Assembly (NCBI RefSeq): GCF_002002705.1
Contig: NZ_MUNS01000023.1
Location: forward strand, 124,001 to 188,000
Direction: 5' to 3'
Source of the DNA: Polaromonas sp. C04
GTDB lineage: Bacteria; Pseudomonadota; Gammaproteobacteria; Burkholderiales; Burkholderiaceae_C
Length of the DNA stretch: 64,000 nucleotides
Position 1 is the first letter of the stretch. Each line of letters starts with the position of its first letter. The notes under the pieces were generated by a model. The model was not told the origin of the DNA, searched no databases, and saw only the letters and a program-made list of their open reading frames with translations. Of the stretch, positions 55,774 to 64,000 are shown piece after piece. The translations under genes were made by a program, and so were the position numbers.

Positions 55774-56864
55774 ATCTGGTACTTGAGTGCTGCCACGGCA
55801 CCGGCCAGGATGGCCGCGACGGCGACAAAGCTGGTCGCACTCAGCGTGGAGATGCCGCTCAGGCCCTGGCCTATGGTGCAGCCCAGGGCGGTAACGCCGC
55901 CCACGCCCATCAAAACGGCGCCCGACATGTGGTTGGCCACGTCTTCGGTGCTGCCAAAGCCTTCCCAGCGAAAGTTGCGCATGGCGATGGCGCAGGCTGC
56001 CGAGCCGACCACCACGCCGAACACCGAGACGATGCCGAGCGTGAGGACCTTGCTCTTGTCACTGAAAAACATGAGCCAGTCGAGCGTGTAGGCCGCGGGC
56101 GAAACAAAACTCATGGCTTCGGCCCGGCCCGAGTTGGTGGCCAGAAAAGTCTCCTGCAGCGTGTCGGGGTGCTCGGCCACGTAGCCGAGATGGCCGCTGA
56201 CCCACCACATGGCAACAATCACCGCGCCAATGCCCAGTCCCGCCAGCAGATTGTCGGGACGGCGAAAGTCCGGCCCCGCCAGCGCCCACACGATCAGGGC
56301 GCCGCCCAGCAGCACGGCCAGAATCAGCCCGGCCAGCGCGGCTTTGATGCCAAAAGCGGCTGCAGCCCAATTGGGTAGTGCGGTACCAGCTGCAAAATCA
56401 ATAGCAACCTGATCCACGGTGTCAACCCGCGCCACGGCCGTGATGCCCTTGAGGGTGGCAAAGGCGGCGATCCCCATCACGATAAAAACCATGAGCGACT
56501 TCAGGCTCCCGCCGCCGATGCGAATCAGGGTCTTGCTGCCGCAGCCCGAGGTCAGCACCATGCCGAAGCCAAACAGCGCACCGCCCACGGTGGCCGACAG
56601 CCAGATCCAGCGATTCGAGGCATACAGGGTTTTGCTTGGGTCGATTTGCCCGCTGTACACCAGCACGGCAAAACCGATCATGGCCACGCCTATGGCCATG
56701 CCCCACTGGCGCATGCGCGTCCAGTCGCCCATGTTGACGACGTCGCTGACCGCACCCATGGTGCAAAAATGCGTGCGCTGGGCAATAGCCCCGAAGATGA
56801 CCGAGAGGAGAAAGGCGGCCCACAGCACTTGCGTGGTGAGCGCCTGGATGTCAGAAATTTGCAT
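55749..56864 (-). CDS. YeeE/YedE (TsuA-like) thiosulfate/sulfur transporter
   Basis: This 371-residue membrane protein has about nine to ten segments in two related halves. The three cysteines that line the thiosulfate path in characterised YeeE are all here: C34 (RTHFCTMGAVSD), C108 (LTSGCGSKTLIR) and C329 (ALGCTIGQGLSG). It therefore probably imports thiosulfate or a related sulfur compound. A family A repeat encodes about residues 153-171 in the loop between two segments. The 25-base overlap with tcdA may tie sulfur supply to tRNA modification, since Csd partners move sulfur; this is inference. Confidence 0.88.
   Translation of the reverse strand: MQISDIQALTTQVLWAAFLLSVIFGAIAQRTHFCTMGAVSDVVNMGDWTRMRQWGMAIGVAMIGFAVLVYSGQIDPSKTLYASNRWIWLSATVGGALFGFGMVLTSGCGSKTLIRIGGGSLKSLMVFIVMGIAAFATLKGITAVARVDTVDQVAIDFAAGTALPNWAAAAFGIKAALAGLILAVLLGGALIVWALAGPDFRRPDNLLAGLGIGAVIVAMWWVSGHLGYVAEHPDTLQETFLATNSGRAEAMSFVSPAAYTLDWLMFFSDKSKVLTLGIVSVFGVVVGSAACAIAMRNFRWEGFGSTEDVANHMSGAVLMGVGGVTALGCTIGQGLSGISTLSATSFVAVAAILAGAVAALKYQIWRMERTA
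56352..56407 (-). repeat. Dispersed repeat family A, copy 9 (inside yedE-like gene, sense)
   Basis: Read on the minus strand: GCTATTGATTTTGCAGCTGG, then TACCGCACTACCCAATTGGG and CTGCAGCCGCTTTT. It is translated as VAIDFAAGTALPNWAAAAF in frame, the same frame as the sense copies in the DUF1624 and yheS-type genes. Confidence 0.75.
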
Positions 56865-56925
56865 CGCCCAATTTTAAAGGAGCGGTGACGCAGGACCGGT
56901 CACCCAACCTCCTCGCCGGCCACGC

Positions 56926-57708
56926 TTATTTCAGCTTGGCCAGCCGTTCCTTGGCGGCCTGGGCCGCTTCCGATTGCGGATAGGCCTTCATCAGGTCGCC
57001 CAGTGTCTTGCGCGCGGATTTCGTGTCGCCCAGCTCAATCTGGCAATTGGCAATGGACAGGATGGACTCGGGTGCGCGCGCATGATCGGGGCTCTGTGCC
57101 ACCAGCGCGCGGAAGTTGGTGATGGCGCCCTTGTAGTCGCGCGTGGCGTACTGGGCATTGCCGAGCCAGAATAGCGCGGACGGGTTGTAGCCGCTTTGCG
57201 GGTAGCGCTTGACGAAGCCGGCGAATGCGGTTTGCGCGCCCGCGAAATCACCCTGGCGGAAGGTGCCCAGCGCCGCTTCGAAGTCGGTTTTTTCTGCGGG
57301 GGTGGCCGAGAAAGTCTTGCCATCGACCGTGACCTGCGCCGGCTGGCTCGCGGCCTGCTGCGCATCCACGTTCTGCACGATGTCTTTTTGCTTGCGCTGA
57401 AGGTCCGCCACATCGCGCGCCAGCTGCTCGTCCTGCCCGCGCAGGTTGGCCATGTCGGCGCGCATGGCCTCGATCTGGCTTTGCAGGTCGAGCAGACTGC
57501 GGCGCAGCTGGGCGTTGTCGTCCGACTGCTTGGCCTGGGCCGCGTCGGCCGCCTGGCGGCTGGCATCGACGCGCTGGCGCAACTCCAGAATGGCCCGGCG
57601 TGCTTCGTCGTCTTCAAACAGGCCGGCGTGCGCGGCGGTCAAGGCCGCGCAGGCCGACGTCGCAAGGACGAGGCCGCGCAGCAGCTTCAGGGTCGCCACA
57701 GATCTCAT
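56926..57708 (-). CDS. cpoB: Cell division coordinator CpoB (YbgF)
   Basis: This 260-residue periplasmic protein has a signal peptide (LKLLRGLVLATSACAALTAAHA), an N-terminal trimerising coiled coil (about residues 33-110) and C-terminal TPR repeats (about 135-258). CpoB binds TolA and links peptidoglycan synthesis to outer-membrane constriction. Its start overlaps the pal stop by four bases. It is the last gene of tolB-pal-cpoB. Confidence 0.93.
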   Translation of the reverse strand: MRSVATLKLLRGLVLATSACAALTAAHAGLFEDDEARRAILELRQRVDASRQAADAAQAKQSDDNAQLRRSLLDLQSQIEAMRADMANLRGQDEQLARDVADLQRKQKDIVQNVDAQQAASQPAQVTVDGKTFSATPAEKTDFEAALGTFRQGDFAGAQTAFAGFVKRYPQSGYNPSALFWLGNAQYATRDYKGAITNFRALVAQSPDHARAPESILSIANCQIELGDTKSARKTLGDLMKAYPQSEAAQAAKERLAKLK

Positions 57709-58232
57709 CGGTAGGTAATGTCGGCGCGACGGTTTTTGGCGCGCGAGGCCTCATCATCACCCAGCGCGAGCGGCTTTTCCTTGCCGAAACTGACCGCTTC
57801 GACCTGGTTGTCGTTCACGCCCAGCAGATCCAGAGCGCGGCGCACGGCCTCGGCCCGCTTCTGGCCCAGCGCCAGGTTGTACTCGCTGCTGCCGCGGTCA
57901 TCGGTGTTGCCCTCAATCACCGAGTGGCGCTTCGGGTCGGCCTTCAGGAACCGGGCATGGGCTTCAATGAGGCTCTGGTACTCGGGCTTGACGATGTACT
58001 TGTCGAAGTCAAAGTACACGGAGTGGTCCACCCCGGCCGGGCCCGCAGCGTTCTGTGCCGAATTGCTCAGATCGACCGGCGCCACATTGCTCTTGGCCGC
58101 GTTGCCGCTGTCAGCGCCCGGCGTCACCAGGCTGCCGGATTTGTCGTCTACCGGCGCCTTGTTCAGATTGACGCCCGAGCTGCAACCCGCCATGAGTGCA
58201 ACCACCGCAAATGCCAACAAGATACGTTTCAT
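57705..58232 (-). CDS. pal: Peptidoglycan-associated lipoprotein Pal
   Basis: This 175-residue lipoprotein has lipobox LMAGC (C15 or so). The OmpA-like domain holds the peptidoglycan-binding motif: SVYFDFDKYIVKPEY, then GNTDDRGSSEYNLALGQKRAEAVRRAL. It anchors the outer membrane to the wall and binds TolB. ATG 58232 (MKRILLAF) is chosen over 58259 because the signal peptide begins there. It lies 23 bases after tolB. Confidence 0.96.
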   Translation of the reverse strand: MKRILLAFAVVALMAGCSSGVNLNKAPVDDKSGSLVTPGADSGNAAKSNVAPVDLSNSAQNAAGPAGVDHSVYFDFDKYIVKPEYQSLIEAHARFLKADPKRHSVIEGNTDDRGSSEYNLALGQKRAEAVRRALDLLGVNDNQVEAVSFGKEKPLALGDDEASRAKNRRADITYR

Positions 58233-58255
58233 AGTCAAACTCCTGAAGTAAAAAT

Positions 58256-59542
58256 TCATTGTTTCTGGAACGGGCCCCAGCTCGGCTCCCGGATGTCGCC
58301 GCCCTGACCGGCCAGCCGCGCCTTGATCTTGCCGTCCAGTGTCGTGGTCATCAGCGCTTCGCGGCCTTGCTGCTGCGTAGCGTAGACGATCAGGCGGCTG
58401 TTGGGCGCAAAACTCGGGTGTTCATCGGCGGACGTGTCAGTGATTGAGTTCACGTTTCCACTTGTAAGTTCCATGACTTGCAGCTTGAACGCGCCATTGA
58501 TTCGCGATATGTAGGCCAGCCAGCGTCCATCCGGGCTGAGGGCGGGAGACACGTTGTAGTTGCCCGCGAAGGTCACGCGCGTCGCGCTGCCCCCGGTGTT
58601 CGCCATGCGGTAGATCTGCGGCGCGCCGCCCCGGTCGCTGACAAAGTAAATGCTCTTGCCGTCGGGTGAATACGCGGGTTCGGTATCGATGCTGGCGTTC
58701 TGGTTGAGCCGGCGCGGCTCGCCGCCATTGGCCCCGATGGTGTAGAGCTGCGAGCCGCCGTCCCGGCTCAGTGTGACGGCCAGCGAGCGCCCGTCGGGGG
58801 CCCAGGCCGGGGCGCTGTTGGAGCCGCGGAAGTTCGCAATCAGGCGGCGCTTGCCGCTGGCAACGTCGTGCACATACACCACCGGCTTGCGCGACTCGAA
58901 CGACACATACGCAAGTTGGCCGCCATTGGGCGACCAGGCTGGCGAAATGATGGGCTCGGGGCTGGCCAGCGCCGCCTGCGCATTCTCGCCGTCGGCATCG
59001 GCCACCCACAGGGTGTAGCGCGACCCGTTTTTGGTCACGTAGGCGATGCGGGTGGAAAAAATGCCCTTGTCGCCGGTGAGCTTTTCGTAAATGAAATCGG
59101 CGATCCGGTGTGCCGCCAGGCGCAGATCACCCGCGACCACGGCGTAACTTTGGCCGCCCAGGTCCTGCCCGCGCACCACGTCCCACAGGCGGAACCGCAC
59201 ATCGAAGCGGCCATCGGCCAGCCTGGTGACGCTGCCCGCGGCCAGCGAATCGGCGCCTTTTTGCCGCCACACCGAAACATCGGGGCGCGAGGTTTCGTCC
59301 AGCGCGACGCCGGCAGCGTCGACACCGCGGAACTGGCCGCTGCGCTCCAGGTCGGCGCGCACGATGGCGCCAATTTTTTGGGGGGACTGGTCTTCGCCAC
59401 GAAACGGCGCGACCGCAATGGGCAGTTGGGTCAGGCCTACGCCTGAGACTTCAACCCGGAATTGTGCGAAGGCGGGTGCGAGGGGAACAGCCAACAAGCC
59501 GGCCAGCAGGAGCCGGCGCGATTCGATTGTTTTTCGATTCAT
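58256..59542 (-). CDS. tolB: Tol-Pal system beta-propeller protein TolB
   Basis: This 428-residue periplasmic protein has a signal peptide (RRLLLAGLLAVPLAPAFA). An N-terminal alpha/beta domain (QLPIAVAPFRGEDQSPQKIG) precedes a six-bladed beta-propeller with repeated SPAWSPNG/APAWAPDG/EPAYSPDG/SPALSPDG blade motifs. It binds Pal through the propeller. Here it is the first gene: upstream lies the divergent msbA, so tolQRA must be elsewhere. Confidence 0.96.
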   Translation of the reverse strand: MNRKTIESRRLLLAGLLAVPLAPAFAQFRVEVSGVGLTQLPIAVAPFRGEDQSPQKIGAIVRADLERSGQFRGVDAAGVALDETSRPDVSVWRQKGADSLAAGSVTRLADGRFDVRFRLWDVVRGQDLGGQSYAVVAGDLRLAAHRIADFIYEKLTGDKGIFSTRIAYVTKNGSRYTLWVADADGENAQAALASPEPIISPAWSPNGGQLAYVSFESRKPVVYVHDVASGKRRLIANFRGSNSAPAWAPDGRSLAVTLSRDGGSQLYTIGANGGEPRRLNQNASIDTEPAYSPDGKSIYFVSDRGGAPQIYRMANTGGSATRVTFAGNYNVSPALSPDGRWLAYISRINGAFKLQVMELTSGNVNSITDTSADEHPSFAPNSRLIVYATQQQGREALMTTTLDGKIKARLAGQGGDIREPSWGPFQKQ

Positions 59543-59713
59543 CTTGTCTGGTAAAACTCACAAACTGCGGTGTCTGATAATCATCAGGCCAGCCGTCATT
59601 ATGCCCATTGCGACAATGGCACTGTCTCGCATCCTTGTTAACCGGAGTGATCTTTTGTTTCGAGCCTTCAAATTGAACCTTGAGCAGCACCCGCAAGCCC
59701 CGGTGGCAGTGGC

Positions 59714-61492
59714 GTGACGGCGGACGCCACCGTGCCGGCACCCTCATCCCCGCCTTTGCGAGGCCTGAAGCGCCTGCTGCCGTATTTCGGACAGGCCCGC
59801 CTGGCCTGGTTCGCGGCAGTGGTGGCGACCATCGTCGGAGCATCCACCGAACCCCTGATTCCGGCGCTGCTCAAGCCCTTGCTGGACCGGGGCTTCCAGC
59901 GCGGCGCCTTGCCGCTGTGGCTGGTGCCGGCCGCGCTGCTGCTGCTGTTCGCGGTGCGCGGCTTCAGCGGCTACCTGGCACAGCTGGCGCTGGCCAAGGT
60001 GACCAACGACGGCATGCTGTTGCTGCGCCGGAGTTTGTTCGCACGTCTGTTGGATGCCGACATGTCGCTGTTTACGCGCCAGTCGGCCAGTGCACTGTCC
60101 AACACCGTGGTCTACGAGGTGCAAACGGGCGCCACCATGCTGGTCAATTCGCTCTCGGGGCTGGCGCGCGATTCCATGACGCTGCTGGCCCTGCTGGGCT
60201 ACCTGCTGTACCTCAACTGGAAGCTGACCCTGATCGTCGGTGTGCTGTTTCCCGCGGTCGCGTTCGTGATGCAAACGCTCTCGCGCCGCCTGTACCGCAT
60301 CACCAAGGCGAGCCAGAACGCCACCGACTCCCTGGCCTATGTGGTGGAAGAAAACGTGCTGGCGCACCGCATGGTGCGGCTGCATGACGCGCAGGCCTCC
60401 CAGGCCGGCCGCTTCGATACGCTGAGCCAGGTGATCCGCCGGCTCGCCATGAAGTCGGTCGCCGCGCAGGCAGCCATGACGCCGCTGACCCAGATGCTGG
60501 CGGCGGCGGCCCTGTCGGCGGTGATCACCATCGCACTGTGGCAAAACAACACCAGCGGCATCAGCGTGGGCAGCTTTGTGGCATTCGTCTCGGCCATGCT
60601 GATGCTGGTGGCGCCGATCAAGCACCTCTCCGAAGTGGCCAACCCGATCACCCGCGGGCTCGCGGCGCTCGAGCGCGGGCTCGATCTGATCGAGCAGACA
60701 CCGTCCGAGGCCGACGGCAGCTATCAGGCCAAGAGCGCCTTGGGCCAAATCACCTTCGATGCGGTCAGCGTCAAGTACAACGACGAGGCAGAGCCGGCCC
60801 TGAACAACGTGACACTGAGCATTGCCCCCGGCGAAATCGTGGCGCTGGTGGGACCCTCGGGCGCGGGCAAGACCACGCTGATCAACCTGCTGCCGCGCTT
60901 TGTATTGCCCCAGGGCGGCCGCGTGCTGCTCGACGGCCACGACATCGCCACTTGGCAGCTGTCGGCGCTGCGCCGCCAGATCGCGATGGTCAGCCAGGAC
61001 GTGACCATGCTCAATGACACCCTGGCGGCCAACGTGGCGCTCGGCCAGGCAGTGGACCGCGAACGGGTCATGCATTGCCTGGAGGCGGCCAACCTCGCGA
61101 GTCACATCGCCACGCTGCCGGCCGGCATCGATACGCTGGTGGGGCACAACGCGACCCAGCTCTCCGGCGGGCAGCGCCAGCGCCTGGCCATTGCCCGGGC
61201 CCTGTACAAGGACGCACCGATCCTGATCCTCGATGAAGCAACCTCGGCACTGGACACCGAGTCGGAGCGGCTGGTGCAGGAGGCCTTGCAGCGGCTCATG
61301 ACGGGGCGCACGACCCTGATCATCGCGCACCGCCTGAGCACCATCGAGCACGCGGACCGCATCGCCGTGATGGCGGCGGGCCAGGTGGTGGAACAGGGAA
61401 CGCACGCCGAACTGGTCGCGCAGCGCGGCCTGTATGCGCGCCTGCACCGCATGGGCTTCGACGAGCCTCACACAGCGAAAATGGTCGCTTGA
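59714..61492 (+). CDS. msbA: Lipid A/ABC exporter MsbA
   Basis: This 592-residue half-transporter has six N-terminal membrane segments and a C-terminal nucleotide-binding domain. That domain has Walker A GPSGAGKTT, signature LSGGQRQRLAIARAL, Walker B ILILDEATSAL and H-loop IAHRLSTIEHADRIAVM. It flips lipid A core across the inner membrane. The start is GTG 59714. It is divergent from tolB, sharing a 171-base control region, so two envelope systems are paired. Confidence 0.92.
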   Translation: MTADATVPAPSSPPLRGLKRLLPYFGQARLAWFAAVVATIVGASTEPLIPALLKPLLDRGFQRGALPLWLVPAALLLLFAVRGFSGYLAQLALAKVTNDGMLLLRRSLFARLLDADMSLFTRQSASALSNTVVYEVQTGATMLVNSLSGLARDSMTLLALLGYLLYLNWKLTLIVGVLFPAVAFVMQTLSRRLYRITKASQNATDSLAYVVEENVLAHRMVRLHDAQASQAGRFDTLSQVIRRLAMKSVAAQAAMTPLTQMLAAAALSAVITIALWQNNTSGISVGSFVAFVSAMLMLVAPIKHLSEVANPITRGLAALERGLDLIEQTPSEADGSYQAKSALGQITFDAVSVKYNDEAEPALNNVTLSIAPGEIVALVGPSGAGKTTLINLLPRFVLPQGGRVLLDGHDIATWQLSALRRQIAMVSQDVTMLNDTLAANVALGQAVDRERVMHCLEAANLASHIATLPAGIDTLVGHNATQLSGGQRQRLAIARALYKDAPILILDEATSALDTESERLVQEALQRLMTGRTTLIIAHRLSTIEHADRIAVMAAGQVVEQGTHAELVAQRGLYARLHRMGFDEPHTAKMVA

Positions 61493-61527
61493 GGCTGCGC
61501 TGCCGGCCGGCCGGCGCGCGCCATGCC

Positions 61528-63003
61528 CTACAGCAGCACGATGTCGTACTGCTCCTGCCCCATGGCGCTTTCGCTTTGCAGCGAAATCGGCTTGCCGATA
61601 AAGTCGGACAGTCCCGCCAGATGCTGGCTTTCCTCGTCCAGAAACAGCTCGATCACCTTGGGCGCCGCCACCACGCGGAATTCGCGCGGGTTGAACTGGC
61701 GCGCCTCGCGCAGGATCTCGCGCAGGATGTCGTAGGTCACGCTGCGTGCGGTCTTCACGCTGCCCTTGCCGCCGCAGGCTTCGCACGGCTCGCACAGCAT
61801 GTGGGCCAGGGATTCGCGCGTGCGCTTGCGCGTCATCTCCACCAGGCCGAGCTGTGAAAAACCGCCGGCCATGGTCTTGACGCGGTCGCGCGCGAGTTGC
61901 TTGCGCAGCTCGGCCAGCACGGCCTCGCGGTGCTCCTCGCGCACCATGTCGATGAAGTCCACGATGATGATGCCGCCCAGATTGCGCAGGCGCAGCTGGC
62001 GCGCGATGGCCCAGGTGGCTTCCAGGTTGGTCTTGAAAATCGTGTCGTCGAAGTTTCGGGCGCCGACGAAGCCGCCGGTGTTGACGTCCACCGTGGTGAG
62101 CGCCTCGGTCTGGTCCACGATCAGGTAGCCGCCCGACTTCAGATCGACGCGGCGCCCCAGCGCCTTGGCGATTTCCTCGTCGATCGAGAACAGATCGAAA
62201 ATCGGGCGCTCACCCTTGTAGAGTTGCAGCTTCTCGGCGGCGGCCGGCATGAATTCGCGGCCGAAAGCCTGCAGCATGCTGAACTGCTCGATCGAATCGA
62301 GCCGGATGGTCTGCGTCTCGGCGCTCACCAGATCGCGCAGCACGCGCTGCAGCAGGTTCAAATCCTGGTGCAGCAGGGACTTGGGCGGCAGCCGCATCGA
62401 CGCCTCCTTGATGCGCGCCCAGGTTTTGCGCAGGTAGGCAATGTCTTCCGCCAGTTCGGCGTCGGTGGCGTCTTCGCCGTTGGTGCGCAGGATGAAGCCG
62501 CCGCCGGGCTCCCCCGCCAGGGCCTGCAGCCGCGCGCGCAAGGCGTCGCGCTGCGCCGCGGGAATCTTCTGCGAGACGCCCACATGGTCGTCCTGCGGCA
62601 GGAACACCAGCAGCCGGCCCGCGATGCTGATTTGCGTGGACAGCCGCGCGCCCTTGCTGCCGAGCGGATCCTTGATGACCTGCACCATCAGGGCCTGGCC
62701 TTCAAATACCTGCTTTTCAATCGGCACCTGCGGCTGGGTGTTGCGCGCGATCAGCGGCGGCTCCCCGCCCTCCTGGCGATGCCAGACATCGGCCACGTGC
62801 AGGAAAGCGGCGCGCTCCAGGCCGATGTCGATGAAGGCCGACTGCATGCCCGGCAGCACGCGCACCACCTTGCCCAGATAGACGTTGCTGACCAGCCCGC
62901 GCTCAAGCGTGCGCTCCACGTGCAGCTCCTGCACAGCACCGCTTTCCACCACGGCCACGCGCGTTTCCTGGGGCGACCAGTTGATCAGAATGTCTTGTTG
63001 CAT
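61528..63003 (-). CDS. rng: Ribonuclease G
   Basis: This 491-residue RNase E/G family endonuclease matures 16S rRNA and other RNAs. The N-terminal S1 domain is SNVYLGKVVRVLPGMQSAF. Catalytic aspartates lie in TVDVNTGGFVG and IIIVDFIDM. The zinc-link is CEPCEACGGKG. There is no RNase E-type C-terminal scaffold. It is convergent with msbA and follows maf after 24 bases, the usual rlmH-maf-rng order. Confidence 0.95.
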   Translation of the reverse strand: MQQDILINWSPQETRVAVVESGAVQELHVERTLERGLVSNVYLGKVVRVLPGMQSAFIDIGLERAAFLHVADVWHRQEGGEPPLIARNTQPQVPIEKQVFEGQALMVQVIKDPLGSKGARLSTQISIAGRLLVFLPQDDHVGVSQKIPAAQRDALRARLQALAGEPGGGFILRTNGEDATDAELAEDIAYLRKTWARIKEASMRLPPKSLLHQDLNLLQRVLRDLVSAETQTIRLDSIEQFSMLQAFGREFMPAAAEKLQLYKGERPIFDLFSIDEEIAKALGRRVDLKSGGYLIVDQTEALTTVDVNTGGFVGARNFDDTIFKTNLEATWAIARQLRLRNLGGIIIVDFIDMVREEHREAVLAELRKQLARDRVKTMAGGFSQLGLVEMTRKRTRESLAHMLCEPCEACGGKGSVKTARSVTYDILREILREARQFNPREFRVVAAPKVIELFLDEESQHLAGLSDFIGKPISLQSESAMGQEQYDIVLL

Positions 63004-63027
63004 GCAGCAGGCTTCACCAGCGGTGAA

Positions 63028-63630
63028 TCAAAATTGGAGGCCGAGGGCTTGGAGGAGTTGCGCCGTCTCGAACATCGGCAATCCCATGATGCCAGAATAA
63101 CTGCCGCTGATGTGCGTGATGAACGTTGCCGCCCTGCCCTGCACCGCGTACGCCCCGGCCTTGCCGAGCGGCTCGCCCGAGGCGACATAGCGCCTGATCT
63201 GCGCCGGCGTGAGCGCGGCAAACGTCACGCGCGAATCGCTCAACGCGGCCAGCCGTTGGCGGCCCTGCTGCGCCGCGATGGCGGTCAACACGCGGTGTGT
63301 GGTGCCGGAGAGCTCACGCAGCATGCGCCGGGCGTCGGGGCCGTCCACCGGCTTGCCGTAGATGGTGCGCCCGAGCGCCACGGTGGTGTCGCAGCACAGG
63401 ATGGGCGCGGGCGGCAGGCCGCGGCGTTTGAGCCGCGCCACGGCGGCGTCGAGCTTGAGACCGGTCACGCGCTTGACGTAAGTGGCCGGCGCCTCGCCTG
63501 GCAGCACGGCCTCGATGGCTTCGGCGTCCTCGCCGGCATCGGGCAGCAGCAGCTCGAAGCGCACGCCCATCTGCTCCAGCAACTGGCGCCGGCGCGGGCT
63601 CTGCGAGGCCAGGTAAATGAATTCACTCAC
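63028..63630 (-). CDS. maf: Maf family nucleoside triphosphate pyrophosphatase
   Basis: This 200-residue Maf/HAM1-fold enzyme hydrolyses non-canonical or pyrimidine nucleoside triphosphates such as dTTP/UTP. The family loop is [11 protein letters not shown] (SxR motif), and the metal site is CCDTTVALG, then [18 protein letters not shown]. The start is GTG 63630 (SEFIYLAS), overlapping the rlmH stop by eight bases. The subclass cannot be fixed by eye. Confidence 0.93.
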   Translation of the reverse strand: MSEFIYLASQSPRRRQLLEQMGVRFELLLPDAGEDAEAIEAVLPGEAPATYVKRVTGLKLDAAVARLKRRGLPPAPILCCDTTVALGRTIYGKPVDGPDARRMLRELSGTTHRVLTAIAAQQGRQRLAALSDSRVTFAALTPAQIRRYVASGEPLGKAGAYAVQGRAATFITHISGSYSGIMGLPMFETAQLLQALGLQF

Positions 63631-64000
63631 GGTGGTACGGATGCCCGGCGTTGATGGACCAGGCGCGGTAGAGCTGCTCCAGCAGCAGCACGCGCGCGAA
63701 GGCATGAGGCAGCGTCAGGTCCGACAAACGGATGCGCTCTTGGGCGCTTTGCTTGAATGCCGGGTCCAGTCCGTCGGGTCCGCCAATCACCAGCGCGACG
63801 TCGACGCCTTCCAGCTGCCATTGCTTGAGCTTGCCCGCCAGCGCCGCGGTCGTGACCGTGCTGCCGCGCTCATCCAGCGCCACCACGCGAGCGCCTTTGC
63901 CGCAGCTGGACTGGATGGCCGCCTGGATGCGCTCGCGCTCGGCCGCATACAGCGTGTCCAGCGTCCTGGAGCCGCGCGGCTCGGTCTTGACCGTTTTGAC
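63623..64000 (-). CDS. rlmH: 23S rRNA pseudouridine(1915) N3-methyltransferase RlmH, 5' part missing
   Basis: The visible 125 residues are the SPOUT methyltransferase C-terminal part: [31 protein letters not shown] (knot glycine loop), [20 protein letters not shown] and the terminal HPYHRE typical of RlmH. The full protein is about 155 residues, so around 30 N-terminal residues lie beyond base 64000. It is the first visible gene of rlmH-maf-rng. Confidence 0.95.
   Translation of the reverse strand, partial: VKTVKTEPRGSRTLDTLYAAERERIQAAIQSSCGKGARVVALDERGSTVTTAALAGKLKQWQLEGVDVALVIGGPDGLDPAFKQSAQERIRLSDLTLPHAFARVLLLEQLYRAWSINAGHPYHRE

Noticed and set aside
61500-61527. GCCGGCCGGCCGGC palindrome between msbA and rng
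   Set aside because: No loop or T tract is seen. It is self-complementary low-complexity G/C and does not support a terminator call.

Overview
The window is a gene-dense, high-GC stretch of a betaproteobacterial chromosome. It most likely comes from the family Comamonadaceae (Burkholderiales). The assignment rests on gene content and order: smc-zipA-ligA, a dapC-dapD-pilU-dapE-prmB block, map-glnD-def, tolB-pal-cpoB, msbA and rng-maf-rlmH. It also rests on the lineage-type start contexts and on two families of short dispersed repeats. No rRNA operon, prophage, insertion sequence or CRISPR array is visible. No stretch of more than 300 bases lacks a gene. The largest gaps are 5433-5703, 32777-33056 and 31673-31930, in which I see nothing beyond presumed promoter DNA.

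Layout. 1-3329 (minus strand): two carboxymuconolactone-decarboxylase/AhpD-fold proteins with an FAD monooxygenase, then a DUF1624-type membrane protein. 3410-6804: an alpha/beta hydrolase, an MFS organic-acid transporter and a TBADH-like zinc alcohol dehydrogenase. 6865-16935: purL, two lower-GC orphan genes, map, glnD, def and a dienoyl-CoA-reductase-like SDR. 17162-23088: a flavin oxidase divergent from a DUF4242-LuxR(LAL)-Cache protein cluster, then a DUF1059 gene. 23334-31672: a decayed pcm remnant, chrA, ligA, zipA and smc. 31931-36743: uppP, two COG4705 membrane proteins coupled to a two-component system, and a thioesterase. 36808-41723: RidA and a complete tripartite ABC efflux operon.

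41865-49268 is the lysine/diaminopimelate block with pilU and prmB embedded, ending in a YheS-type ABC-F gene. 49396-51378 holds small metabolic or hypothetical genes. 51549-53870 is a polar amino-acid ABC importer with a probable terminator/attenuator between the binding protein and the permease. 53945-56864 holds a methyltransferase, tRNA-Lys(TTT), tcdA and a thiosulfate-transporter-like gene. 56926-59542 is cpoB-pal-tolB. 59714-64000 holds msbA, rng, maf and the 3' part of rlmH.

The most unusual signal is a dispersed repeat of about 55 bp found nine times. Eight copies lie inside seven protein genes: a DUF1624 gene, purL twice, ligA, dapE, prmB, yheS and a yedE-like gene. All are in frame, and the copies tend to use the same reading frame for a given orientation. 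A second, C/G-rich palindromic repeat sits in frame in both purL and glnD. These look like protein-tolerated intragenic repeats, comparable in principle to the palindromic elements of Rickettsia. All functional calls come from reading the sequence; no database search was run.
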